Under the pieces are notes generated by a model, which was not told the origin of the DNA, searched no databases, and was given only the letters and a program-made list of their open reading frames with translations. Of a stretch of DNA of 64,000 nucleotides, positions 47,383 to 56,060 are shown piece after piece. How positions within the stretch are numbered: the stretch's first letter is position 1; each line of letters opens with the position of its first letter. The stretch is from Pseudoteredinibacter isoporae (GTDB taxonomy: Bacteria; Pseudomonadota; Gammaproteobacteria; Pseudomonadales; Cellvibrionaceae), in NCBI RefSeq assembly GCF_011602085.1, contig NZ_JAAONY010000001.1:1240001-1304000 (forward strand). Reading direction: 5' to 3'. Position numbers and translations under genes: made by a program.

Positions 47383-48510
47383 ATGAGTCGCAAGAGTTTA
47401 AGTACAAGCCGCCGCTGGGTGGTAAAAATTGGCAGTGCCCTGTTAACCAATGATGGCCAGGGGCTGGACGAGCAGGCCATTGATGCCTGGGTGGCTGAGT
47501 TGGCTGCCCTGCGTCAGGCGGGGCTTGAAATCATATTGGTGTCATCCGGCGCCGTAGCTGCGGGCATGACCCAGTTGGGTTGGAATAAGCGTCCGACGTC
47601 TCTCCATGAGTTACAGGCCGCTGCAGCCGTTGGTCAGGCTGGTCTCGTGCAAACCTATCAACAAAAATTTCAACGTTTTCAATTGCAAACTGCCCAGGTG
47701 CTGCTGGATCACGACGACTTTTCCAGTCGTCAGCGTTACCTCAATGCGCGCTCCACCCTGAATACCCTGCTTGAGCTGGGTGTGGTTCCCATTGTGAATG
47801 AAAACGATACCGTAGTGACCGATGAGATTCGCTTTGGTGACAACGATACCTTGGCGGCCTTGGTGGCGAATCTGTTGGATGCCGAGCAATTGGTCATTCT
47901 GACCGACCAGCAAGGCATGTTTGATTCCGACCCGCGCAACAACCCCAATGCCAAGCTGATCAGCGAGGCCAGTGCTCGCGATGGCAGCCTTGAAGAAAAA
48001 GCCGGGGGTGGTGGCAAGTTGGGGCGTGGCGGTATGCGGACCAAGGTGCGTGCCGCAAGAGTTGCAGCACGTTCCGGAGCGCATACCGTGATAGCGGGCG
48101 GACGTATCGAACATGTGTTGAGTCGCCTGCGTCGGGGGGAAGAGGTTGGCACCCTGCTGCTGGCCGATCGTCAGCCGGAGGCCGCCAGAAAGCAGTGGCT
48201 CGCTGGGCACTTACAGGCCAAGGGCAAGCTGATGCTTGATGCCGGGGCCAGTCGTGTTTTGCGCGGTGAAGGCAAAAGCTTGTTGCCGGTTGGTGTCACC
48301 CAGGTTGTGGGTGAATTTACCCGTGGAGAATTGGTTTTGTGTTGTGATGAGCAGGGCACTGAGATTGCCCGTGGGTTGGTGAATTACAACAGTGATGAGG
48401 CTCGCCGCATCATTGGTTTGTCGAGTGAAAAAATCACTTCGGCCCTCGGCTATGGCGGTGATGATGAATTGATTCATCGCGATAATCTGGTGTTGAGTGA
48501 GTCCCTGTAG
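47383..48510 (+). CDS. proB: glutamate 5-kinase
   Basis: First enzyme of proline synthesis, phosphorylating glutamate, and the usual target of proline feedback. The 375-residue product has the amino acid kinase domain ([62 protein letters not shown]). A C-terminal PUA domain follows (from about residue 280, containing [17 protein letters not shown]). Full length for the two-domain form. The obgE-proB order is conserved in gammaproteobacteria. proA is not in the window. Confidence 0.97.
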   Translation: MSRKSLSTSRRWVVKIGSALLTNDGQGLDEQAIDAWVAELAALRQAGLEIILVSSGAVAAGMTQLGWNKRPTSLHELQAAAAVGQAGLVQTYQQKFQRFQLQTAQVLLDHDDFSSRQRYLNARSTLNTLLELGVVPIVNENDTVVTDEIRFGDNDTLAALVANLLDAEQLVILTDQQGMFDSDPRNNPNAKLISEASARDGSLEEKAGGGGKLGRGGMRTKVRAARVAARSGAHTVIAGGRIEHVLSRLRRGEEVGTLLLADRQPEAARKQWLAGHLQAKGKLMLDAGASRVLRGEGKSLLPVGVTQVVGEFTRGELVLCCDEQGTEIARGLVNYNSDEARRIIGLSSEKITSALGYGGDDELIHRDNLVLSESL

Positions 48511-48531
48511 CCCGGCGGTTTGGAGAAAGAG

Positions 48532-49584
48532 ATGGGTATTTTTAAAGATCACATTGAAGCCATGGCTGCCTACACGCCGCCTCTGGAAGGTCGAAATCCC
48601 GATGATTTCACCCTGCTCGATTTCAATGAACGTACCATTCCAGTAAGCCAGGCCATCAAGCAGGCACTGGTTGATTATGTGCAGGGCAATCGCCTGCAGC
48701 AGTACCCGCATTATGGTGATATCTGCGACCGCCTGGCGCAGTACTGTGGTGTGCAAGCTGATCAGGTGATGGTGACGAACGGTTCGGATCAGGGGATTGA
48801 TTTGATCATTCGAGCCTGTTGTCGCGAAGGGGATGAAATTATTATTCCTGCTCCCAGTTTTGCGATGTATGAACAGGTGGCCAAAGTTGAAAACCTGAAA
48901 ATCATCAAGCCTATTTATGAGCGCGAAAGCGGCTATCCGCTGGCGGAAGTTAAAGCAGCGATCACGGCCCGAACCAAGATGATTGTGGTGTCTAATCCCA
49001 ACAACCCCTGTGGTACCTTATTGAATCCGGATGGCATTGTTAATCTGGCGAGCTCTGCCCCGGATGTCGCTATTTTGGTTGATGAGTGCTACTACGAGTA
49101 CAGCCAGTGCACCGTGGCACACGCTCTGGATCGTTGTCCGAATATTGTCATTACCCGCACTTTTTCCAAAACCTGGGGCATCCCTTCTTTGAGATTCGGT
49201 TATGTGTTGGCAGCGAAGGAAAACATTCAGGCTCTACTGAATGTACGTGGCCCCTACGACATCAATCAACTTGCAGTCGTTGCAGCCGTGGCGGCTCTGG
49301 ATAATCCAGAATATACCGAGCAATATGTTGCTGAAGTGATGGGGCAGGCCAAGCCGAAGCTGGAGGGCTTTCTCACTGAGCGCGGTATCGAGTTCTGGCC
49401 ATCGGCGGCGAATTATCTGTGGGTGTTTCCCGATCGTCCCGAGGCGGTTAACAAGTGCCTCCAGCAGGCCACCATTCTGGTTCGCCCAAAGGCGGATGCT
49501 GATGGGCGCGTGGGCTTGAGAATGACGGTTGGTACTTGTGAGCAAACCGAGCAACTGATTTCTATTTTGGAACAGTGTCTATAA
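48532..49584 (+). CDS. hisC: HisC-type pyridoxal-phosphate aminotransferase
   Basis: Class I/II aminotransferase of the histidinol-phosphate aminotransferase group, 350 residues. The PLP-binding pattern is complete: VTNGSDQGIDLIIRACCREG, NPNNPCGTLL, VDECYYEYS (Asp and Tyr contacting PLP), TFSKTWGIPSLRFGY with the Schiff-base lysine, and the carboxylate-binding arginine in GLRMTVGT. The best guess is histidinol-phosphate transamination, but it is far from a his operon and HisC paralogs accept other substrates. The ATG at 48532 is preferred over the TTG at 48520 because GGAGAAAGAG lies before it. It may be co-transcribed with proB, 21 bases upstream. Confidence 0.82.
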   Translation: MGIFKDHIEAMAAYTPPLEGRNPDDFTLLDFNERTIPVSQAIKQALVDYVQGNRLQQYPHYGDICDRLAQYCGVQADQVMVTNGSDQGIDLIIRACCREGDEIIIPAPSFAMYEQVAKVENLKIIKPIYERESGYPLAEVKAAITARTKMIVVSNPNNPCGTLLNPDGIVNLASSAPDVAILVDECYYEYSQCTVAHALDRCPNIVITRTFSKTWGIPSLRFGYVLAAKENIQALLNVRGPYDINQLAVVAAVAALDNPEYTEQYVAEVMGQAKPKLEGFLTERGIEFWPSAANYLWVFPDRPEAVNKCLQQATILVRPKADADGRVGLRMTVGTCEQTEQLISILEQCL

Positions 49585-49878
49585 GCGTTTGCTAAACTCG
49601 ACGTTGAGTTTTTTGGGAAGAGCCTTTCAGGCTCTTCTATCCCCAGATAGAGTCTTGCCTTACACCTCGCCTGGCTGGTTTCTAGTGCTAGCCCCTGTCG
49701 CTCAGGATCTTCTATACTTTCTTGAACCTTCTGGAGTTTTAACGGGAATTTCACTCGTTTTAACGTGAGCTGCAACCTTTTATTTCCCAGTCTCGTCTAA
49801 TGCTACAACCGGGCTCCTATGAAGGGCGCCATTACAAAAATTTAGCCGGTCATGCTAATGATAAAGGAAGGCACAATA
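49585..49878 (+). other. intergenic region with terminator-like hairpin before the RND genes
   Basis: About 290 bases. A short stem aactc / gagtt followed by TTTTT (49595-49614) probably ends the proB-aminotransferase transcript. A second perfect repeat gaagagcct / aggctcttc starts at 49617 but lacks a T tract. The remainder must hold the promoter of the efflux pair. Confidence 0.5.
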
Positions 49879-51069
49879 ATGAAACGCCTGTTTAAGTTCC
49901 TCGCTCCTGTTGCTGTTCTCGCTGGTGGAGTTGCCGTCTGGGCCGTGTTGGATGCAACCAAGCCTGAACCTGAAAAGAAAGAAGAGGTGAGTCAAGCGCC
50001 ATCGCTTTTTGTCGAGCCTGTTCAACGCCAGGAAGTTACCCTGAAAATTCGCACCCAAGCTGAAGTGAAGGCCAATACCGAGGTTAATGTGATTAGCCAG
50101 GTGAGTGGCATGGTTGAGTGGGTTTCCCCTGAATATATTGAGGGTGGTCAGTTCAAGGCTGGCGAAACCATTCTGCGCATCGATGATGCGGACTACAAAT
50201 TGTCATTGAAGCGTGCCGAAGCTCGCGTTGCAGAGGCAAAAACACGCGTTGAGCAAGTTGAGGCCGATGCTGAAGTTGCCCGTCGACAGCTGCGTGGCGT
50301 GAAGAACCCTTCAGCCCTGGCATTGAAAAAGCCCCAGCTTGCTGAGGCAAAAGCCAACCTGAAAGCTGCCGAAGCGGATCTTGCGCAAGCACAGCTGAAT
50401 TTGAAGCGTACAAAAATTTCTCTGCCATTTGATGGCCGTTTGAAATCCATCTCTGCCAATATTGGCCAGTACATTGCGCAAGGCAGCAATGTTGGCCGTG
50501 CCTTTGCGACGGATAAAGTTAAGCTGCGCCTTCCCCTGACTGATCGCCAGTTGGCTTCCCTGAATTTGCCTATCGGCTTTGTGGCCTCAGAAGAGCGCAC
50601 ACCACTGGTAAAGCTGAAAACCAATTTTGCTGGACAGCAGCGTGAATGGGACGCCGAGTTAACGCGTGTCGATGCCGCTTTTGATCAAAGCACTCGTTTG
50701 GTGTACGCCGTGGCCGAAGTTAAAAACCCTTATGAGCTGAGCACGCCGTTGGCTGTAGGTATGTACGTAAGCGCAGAAGTGTACGGTGACACTATTAGTC
50801 AGGCTTTGGTGGTTCCCCGTGCTGCACTGCGAGCCAATGATCGCATCTTTGTGGTTAACGACGAAAAGCGTTTGGATGTTCGTGAAGTGAATGTGATCGA
50901 CAAGTCGCCGGAGCGTGTTCTTATCGAAGGCGCCGTGCAGGAAGGGGAAATGGTTATTGTATCGCCACTGCGCAATCCAACTCAGGGCATGGCGATTAAT
51001 ATTCTGGAGCGTAATGAGCAAAGCAAAGTGCAAACCGCTACCGTAGCGGAGGACAGCGCGAATGGATAA
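49879..51069 (+). CDS. RND efflux periplasmic adaptor (membrane fusion) subunit
   Basis: A 396-residue HlyD/MFP-family protein linking an RND pump to an outer-membrane channel. The N-terminus has a membrane anchor (FLAPVAVLAGGVAVWAVL). The lipoyl half-motifs flank a coiled-coil hairpin (roughly residues 110-180, rich in Ala/Glu/Lys heptads), and the beta-barrel and membrane-proximal domains follow. The ATG at 49879 has AAGGAAGG upstream. Its stop overlaps the start of the pump gene by 8 bases, so the two are translationally coupled. No outer-membrane factor gene is present, so a TolC-like partner must be encoded elsewhere. Confidence 0.93.
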   Translation: MKRLFKFLAPVAVLAGGVAVWAVLDATKPEPEKKEEVSQAPSLFVEPVQRQEVTLKIRTQAEVKANTEVNVISQVSGMVEWVSPEYIEGGQFKAGETILRIDDADYKLSLKRAEARVAEAKTRVEQVEADAEVARRQLRGVKNPSALALKKPQLAEAKANLKAAEADLAQAQLNLKRTKISLPFDGRLKSISANIGQYIAQGSNVGRAFATDKVKLRLPLTDRQLASLNLPIGFVASEERTPLVKLKTNFAGQQREWDAELTRVDAAFDQSTRLVYAVAEVKNPYELSTPLAVGMYVSAEVYGDTISQALVVPRAALRANDRIFVVNDEKRLDVREVNVIDKSPERVLIEGAVQEGEMVIVSPLRNPTQGMAINILERNEQSKVQTATVAEDSANG

Positions 51070-54000
51070 GTTAATTGCCTGGTTTGCCAAGAACCCGGTA
51101 GCTGCCAACCTCTTGATGGTTGGTTTGTTGGCCGCCGGTTTTCTGGGTTACGCCAATGTTGAGCGGGAAGTATTTCCGATTTTTGAAGCCAATCGTGTTG
51201 AGGTCAATGTCCCCTGGCCGGGCGCAGCTCCCCAGGAGGTTGAGGAGCAGGTGGTCATTCGTATCGAAGAGGCTTTGAAGGATCTCGATAATATTGATCG
51301 TGTGAACTCGTTTGCCGCAGAAGGCTTTGGTCAAGTTCGAGTGGATGCACTGGGCCAGGTGGATATGGCGGAGTTTGTAAATGATGTAAAACTCCGCGTC
51401 GACAGTATTAATTCCATGCCACGCGATATTGAGCCGCCACAGGTTAGGCAGGCAATTTATCGTGATGAGATGATGCGTCTGGCGGTTCATGGAAATGTTG
51501 GTGAAAAGCGCCTGACGGATATGGCCGAAGAAATTCGCGATGAAGTTGCCGCGTTGCCCAATATCTCGATTGTGGAACTGTTTGGTGCCCGCTCCGAAGA
51601 AGTGTCTATCGAATTGTCTGAAGATGCTATGCGCCGCTACGGTTTGAACTTTGATGAGGTGGCGCGAGTGATTCGTGCAAACTCCATCAATCTGTCATCA
51701 GGTAGCGTACGTACCAGTACGGGTGATGTGCAGCTGCGTGCCCGTAATCTGGCCAACAATCAGCAGGACTTTGATGAAATTATTCTTCGCCAGAGTGAAG
51801 ACGGTGGTTTGGTTCGCCTGGGTGATGTTGCCAAGGTCATCGACGGTTACGAAGAAAATGAAATCCTGGCGACTTTAAATGGTGAACCGGCGGTTCTGGT
51901 TCAGGTGATGACCATGGATTCCATGGACATCGTGGCCGCCAGTGAATCCATGCATAAGTGGCTGGAAGAACGTCAGAAAAATATGCCAGAAGGCATCAGC
52001 CTGACCTTGTGGTGGGATTCCGCGGACGTTTATAAAAACCGTATGGATACTATTACCTGGGCAGCTTTCTCCGGTTTGATTCTGGTCTTTATGGTCTTGA
52101 TTCTGACACTGCGTCCACAGGTTGCCTTGTGGGTGACCGTGGGAATTGGTGTGGCCTTTATTGGCACCATGGGCTTTCTGCCGGTTTATGATGTCTCGCT
52201 CAATGTATTGTCGACCTTCGCCTTTTTACTGGTGCTTGGTATTGTCGTTGATGATGCGATTGTGGTGGGTGAGAGTATTCACCACCACGGCAGTGATCAT
52301 GGTGGCGGAATGGAGTCGGCCATTGAGGGCACCAGAGCGGTTGCCAAGCCGGTTATTTTTGCCGTGTTGACGACCATCGTAGCCTTTATGCCCTGGATGT
52401 TCCTGAGCGGTGACGATGTACAAATCACTCGCATGTTATCCATCGTGATTACGGCGGCGTTGGTGATCTCTCTGGTAGAAGCTTTCCTGATTTTGCCTGC
52501 ACATTTACGCAAGTTGCATCCTCGTAAAAACCTGCACGGTTTGGCGCGTACCCAGCAAAAAATTGCTCACACTCTGGTGACCTTTGCCAATACGACGTAC
52601 CGCGGTTGGATCGAAACAGCAATCAAGTATCGCGGCTTGACGATTGCGACCTTTGTTTCTCTGTTTATTATCAGTGTTGGTGTATTCGCGACCGGTTGGG
52701 TTAAGTTTTCCTTTAACCCGGAAATTGAAAGTGATCAGGTTATTATTAACGTCGAGATGCCTTCCGGTTCTCCCTACAGCCGCGCGCTTGAAGTACTTGA
52801 TCAACTGCAGAAAGCCGAAAAGCAGTTGGAAGCGGAAGTGAACAGCAATGCGGAAGGCGGCAAGGGCGAGCTGATCGAAAATTGGTATACCCGTTCACGC
52901 CGTGACAGTGTGATTGCGATCGTAAAACTGGCGCCGCCGGAAGTTCGTCAGCTGTCTGCCAAAGACACGGCCAAACGTTTAAGCGAGCTGGTGGGTGAAA
53001 TCCCGGATGCTGAAAGTGTGTCGGTTGAGTATACCTTTAACAATGGTGGTCAACGTATTAACTACTCGTTGCAGCATAAAGATCTGGATACATTGCGTGA
53101 AGCGGTTGCCGAGCTTGAAATGCAGCTGCAGTCCTATGATGCGATCTTCTTTGTGCGCAACAATATGCAGGGCAGTGCGGATGAATTGCGCCTGAGTTTG
53201 TTGCCCGGGGCCGAGAAGCTGGGTGTGGATCTGGCTTCGGTTTCCCGCCAGGTTCGCCAGGCTTACTATGGTGAAGAGGTTCAGCGCTTGCCGCGTGCAA
53301 ATGGTGACGTTCGCGTGATGCTGCGATACCCCCGCTCAGCCCGTCACAGCCTGGACAGTTTAGATGACTTCCGCATTCGTACCGCCGATGGTCGTGAGTT
53401 GCCTCTATTCTCTGTAGCTGAGGTGGAATATGCGCCGGGTATCAAACGTATTAATCGTCGCGATGGTCGCCGCAGTGCTTACATCGATGCTGAGCTGAGT
53501 GGCGATGTTCGCAAAGATATCATGGATGACATGGAAGAAAACTTCCTGAAAGATTGGAAGGCTCGTTACCCGGGTTTGCTGGTAAACAAAGCGGGCCAGG
53601 CGGAAGGTGAAGCCCAGTTTATGAAGGAGATTTCCTCCTTGTATACCATGGCGTTGTTTGCCATGTATGCCTTGCTGGCAATTGCTTTTAAGTCCTACTT
53701 CAAGCCAATCATTATCATGACCGCGATCCCGTTTGGTTTTATGGGGGCAGTTTACGGCCACTTGATTTTCGATACCTCGATGGCTCTGTTCTCTTACTTC
53801 GGTATTGGTGCAGCCGCAGGTGTTGTGGTGAACGACAACCTGGTCTTGATGGATTACATTGGCAAGCTGCGAGCGAGGGGCATGTCTGTGCGGGATGCGG
53901 TGATTGCCGGCGGTGTAAATCGTTTCCGTCCCATTTTGCTGACATCCATCACGACTTTTATCGGCTTGATGCCAATGTTGGCTGAACGCTCCACCCAGGC

Positions 54001-54205
54001 CCAGTTCCTGCACCCCGCGGTAATTGCCTTGGCCTTTGGTGTCCTATTTGCTCTGTTTGTTTCGCTGTTGTTAGTGCCCGCGCTTTACTCGTTGGGTGCC
54101 AGCATTAAAGCCGGTGTGCTGTCGTGGTTTGGTATCCACTACAGTATTCACGGCGAGCAGGATAAAGATATTGAAAAGAGCGACGAAGCTCTGTCAAAAG
54201 CCTGA
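51062..54205 (+). CDS. RND family efflux transporter permease
   Basis: A 1047-residue AcrB/MdtC-type resistance-nodulation-division pump. The N-terminus (AWFAKNPVAANLLMVGLL) is the first membrane helix. Two large periplasmic loops and twelve helices are expected from the hydrophobic pattern. Helix 4 carries the proton-relay VVDDAIVVGES, and the second half has VVVNDNLVLMDY at the matching place. Substrates cannot be read from sequence. Together with the adaptor it forms a two-gene operon closed by a strong terminator. Confidence 0.94.
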   Translation: MDKLIAWFAKNPVAANLLMVGLLAAGFLGYANVEREVFPIFEANRVEVNVPWPGAAPQEVEEQVVIRIEEALKDLDNIDRVNSFAAEGFGQVRVDALGQVDMAEFVNDVKLRVDSINSMPRDIEPPQVRQAIYRDEMMRLAVHGNVGEKRLTDMAEEIRDEVAALPNISIVELFGARSEEVSIELSEDAMRRYGLNFDEVARVIRANSINLSSGSVRTSTGDVQLRARNLANNQQDFDEIILRQSEDGGLVRLGDVAKVIDGYEENEILATLNGEPAVLVQVMTMDSMDIVAASESMHKWLEERQKNMPEGISLTLWWDSADVYKNRMDTITWAAFSGLILVFMVLILTLRPQVALWVTVGIGVAFIGTMGFLPVYDVSLNVLSTFAFLLVLGIVVDDAIVVGESIHHHGSDHGGGMESAIEGTRAVAKPVIFAVLTTIVAFMPWMFLSGDDVQITRMLSIVITAALVISLVEAFLILPAHLRKLHPRKNLHGLARTQQKIAHTLVTFANTTYRGWIETAIKYRGLTIATFVSLFIISVGVFATGWVKFSFNPEIESDQVIINVEMPSGSPYSRALEVLDQLQKAEKQLEAEVNSNAEGGKGELIENWYTRSRRDSVIAIVKLAPPEVRQLSAKDTAKRLSELVGEIPDAESVSVEYTFNNGGQRINYSLQHKDLDTLREAVAELEMQLQSYDAIFFVRNNMQGSADELRLSLLPGAEKLGVDLASVSRQVRQAYYGEEVQRLPRANGDVRVMLRYPRSARHSLDSLDDFRIRTADGRELPLFSVAEVEYAPGIKRINRRDGRRSAYIDAELSGDVRKDIMDDMEENFLKDWKARYPGLLVNKAGQAEGEAQFMKEISSLYTMALFAMYALLAIAFKSYFKPIIIMTAIPFGFMGAVYGHLIFDTSMALFSYFGIGAAAGVVVNDNLVLMDYIGKLRARGMSVRDAVIAGGVNRFRPILLTSITTFIGLMPMLAERSTQAQFLHPAVIALAFGVLFALFVSLLLVPALYSLGASIKAGVLSWFGIHYSIHGEQDKDIEKSDEALSKA

Positions 54206-54241
54206 TCAACTGAAACCCCGGCGTTAGCCGGGTACGACGAT

Positions 54242-54276
54242 GCCCCACTGGAGTGCTCTCTTGTGGGGCTTTTTTT
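54242..54276 (+). terminator. intrinsic terminator after the RND operon
   Basis: Stem gccccac / gtggggc followed by a seven-T tract. Confidence 0.9.
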
Positions 54277-54342
54277 ATTTTATGCGTGAAAAATTACGCT
54301 TGGACTCAAACCTTTGTGCTCGTATGATGTGGCCGTTCTTAA

Positions 54343-54708
54343 ATGGTCGATTTTGGCATTGGCTTGTTGTCAGGTGCTTTTGAGGAGCCCGTTATTTTTC
54401 ACATCGCTTTGCATTTCATTGTACCCTTGGCGGTCGCCGTGTGTTTTTTTCCAAAACATTGGCGTAAGGCCTATTTGATTATGATGTTGACCATGTTGGT
54501 GGATATCGATCATTTGTTGGCGACCCCGATTTATGATCCCAATCGTTGCAGCATTGGTTTCCATCCGCTGCATCGTTTGCCTTTGATTGTGGGGTATCTT
54601 GCCCTCTGCCTGTTCAGCAAAACCCGTTGGGTGGGTTTGGGTCTGGTGATTCATATGGCCCTGGACAGCATCGACTGCCAGGTGAATACCGGGCAGTGGA
54701 CAAACTGA
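54343..54708 (+). CDS. DUF6122 family membrane protein
   Basis: A 121-residue protein with about three or four membrane helices and a conserved acidic/histidine core: VDIDHLLATPIYDPNRCSIG and FHPLHRLPLIVGY, then HMALDSIDC. This matches what I remember of the DUF6122 family, also related in look to metal-dependent hydrolase-type small membrane proteins. The His/Asp pattern suggests a metal site in the membrane, but no activity is known. It is a single gene between the RND terminator and the convergent LapG-like gene. Confidence 0.75.
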   Translation: MVDFGIGLLSGAFEEPVIFHIALHFIVPLAVAVCFFPKHWRKAYLIMMLTMLVDIDHLLATPIYDPNRCSIGFHPLHRLPLIVGYLALCLFSKTRWVGLGLVIHMALDSIDCQVNTGQWTN

Positions 54709-54720
54709 ACGGTTTCTCAT

Positions 54721-55410
54721 TCACAGGCTGGCAAATTGTTGGGAAAGTAACTCGGGGTTGCGCAGAATGGGGTCGTCTTTCAGCAGGCGCTCCCAGCTTG
54801 GGATCAAGCTCAGGCTGCGTTTATCCCGGCTGAGTTTGGGAATCCACAGACCATCGCGATTAAAGCTGTAGATGGCTTGCAGATCAGTTCTCTCGGCCAT
54901 GGACTTTAAACTGTCGCTTAAGCTGTCCAGCAACACTTCCTGGCCGTTATCAAGGCGCACCGAGACCACCATGTGGCTGCTCTTAATTGCACGGGAAAAG
55001 ACGTAGTGCAGTTGCAGCTGCTCTTCTTTAAACCCTAGCGCAAGCAGAGTGGAGAATTTGGCGATGCTCAGGTCTTCGCAATCCCCTTGTTGCTTGCGAA
55101 TAGTGTCAAAGCTGCTGGACCAGTGATCATCGGACTGCCAGCGCTGACGATCGCTACGCCAGGAAAAACGATTAAAGTATTGATTGATGGTGCTGAGTTG
55201 CTGAAGGCTGTCAGTGCGTGGATTACGCAGTGTCTCGACCATATTGGCCCAGTCGTTGAGAGCGCTGATGCCCTGGTTTTCCAGGTTTTGTGCTCTCAGA
55301 ATCGATGTGCTCAGATTCTGGGGTTGAGCATTGCCCAGTTGGCAATTGAGTAAGAACAGGCAGCTGATAACAATGTGTAAATGGGTCGTTCGCGAAAAAA
55401 ACTGTCTCAT
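54721..55410 (-). CDS. periplasmic transglutaminase-like cysteine protease (BTLCP/LapG type)
   Basis: A 229-residue exported protein of the bacterial transglutaminase-like cysteine peptidase family, whose best known member LapG clips the biofilm adhesin LapA from the cell surface. The signal peptide ends near GNA-QP. The catalytic set is intact: C111 in GDCEDLSIAKF, H146 in KSSHMVVSVRL and D162 in LLDSLSD. LapG is normally held by the c-di-GMP receptor LapD; no lapD or large adhesin gene is in the window. The same-strand neighbour rpsT is transcriptionally separate. The role is inferred from the family. Confidence 0.87.
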   Translation of the reverse strand: MRQFFSRTTHLHIVISCLFLLNCQLGNAQPQNLSTSILRAQNLENQGISALNDWANMVETLRNPRTDSLQQLSTINQYFNRFSWRSDRQRWQSDDHWSSSFDTIRKQQGDCEDLSIAKFSTLLALGFKEEQLQLHYVFSRAIKSSHMVVSVRLDNGQEVLLDSLSDSLKSMAERTDLQAIYSFNRDGLWIPKLSRDKRSLSLIPSWERLLKDDPILRNPELLSQQFASL

Positions 55411-55623
55411 TTCGGTCTCGTCAATGTAGTCGGGGCGTCAAATTTCGTGAACTATGTCACGCAAGCGCAGCATGGTCGCTACCGATTGCGGAAAATGAGC
55501 CTAGCTGACTACGGATATAATTATTATTTTCATCCTTCTTATTGAGCGATAGAGACAAGTGGTCGTTGGGTTTCCCACTAGAGAGTGAGATTGATAAGCG
55601 GCCGCTTTTTCCTTTCTCCAGAC

Positions 55624-55653
55624 GCAAAAAAACCGACATAAGCCGGTTTTTTC
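55624..55653 (-). terminator. intrinsic terminator after rpsT
   Basis: On the minus strand, an aaaaaaccg / cggtttttt stem ends in a T tract about 25 bases past the rpsT stop. Confidence 0.85.
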
Positions 55654-55675
55654 ACTGTCTTAGCAAGGGCTGCGA

Positions 55676-55942
55676 TTAGGCGGCCATCGCTTTAACTTGC
55701 GCGTTCAGACGGCTCTTATGACGAGCGGCTTTATTCTTGTGGATAATGCCTTTGTCTGCAATGCGGTCAATCACAGGTACTGCAGCAGCGTAGGCCGCTT
55801 TAGCAGCTTCAGTATCGCCAGATTCAATCGCGGCAATAACTTTCTTGATGTAAGTACGCACCATGGAGCGAAGGCTGGCGTTGTGCTGGCGGGCCTTTTC
55901 GTTCTGGCGGGCACGTTTTTTAGCTTGAGGTGAATTAGCCAC
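55676..55942 (-). CDS. rpsT: 30S ribosomal protein S20
   Basis: Small-subunit protein S20, which binds 16S rRNA. The 88-residue basic, helical product starts [20 protein letters not shown] and contains [17 protein letters not shown] and [20 protein letters not shown], the standard S20 pattern. A GGAGC ribosome binding site precedes the ATG. It is a single-gene unit with its own terminator, as is usual in gammaproteobacteria. Confidence 0.98.
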   Translation of the reverse strand: MANSPQAKKRARQNEKARQHNASLRSMVRTYIKKVIAAIESGDTEAAKAAYAAAVPVIDRIADKGIIHKNKAARHKSRLNAQVKAMAA

Positions 55943-56060
55943 CGTAATGCTCCTATAACGTTTTGGTCTAAATTAAGGACGCGGTATTATGCCGTTTTCG
56001 ATCCCTAAGTCAAGGCCTTTTGGGGTATCTAATGGGCGATTTTGCGGCTTTGGGGCATTC

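Noticed and set aside
55457-55639. Minus-strand 60-codon frame past rpsT
   Set aside because: It overlaps the rpsT terminator and has no family likeness, so it is probably chance.
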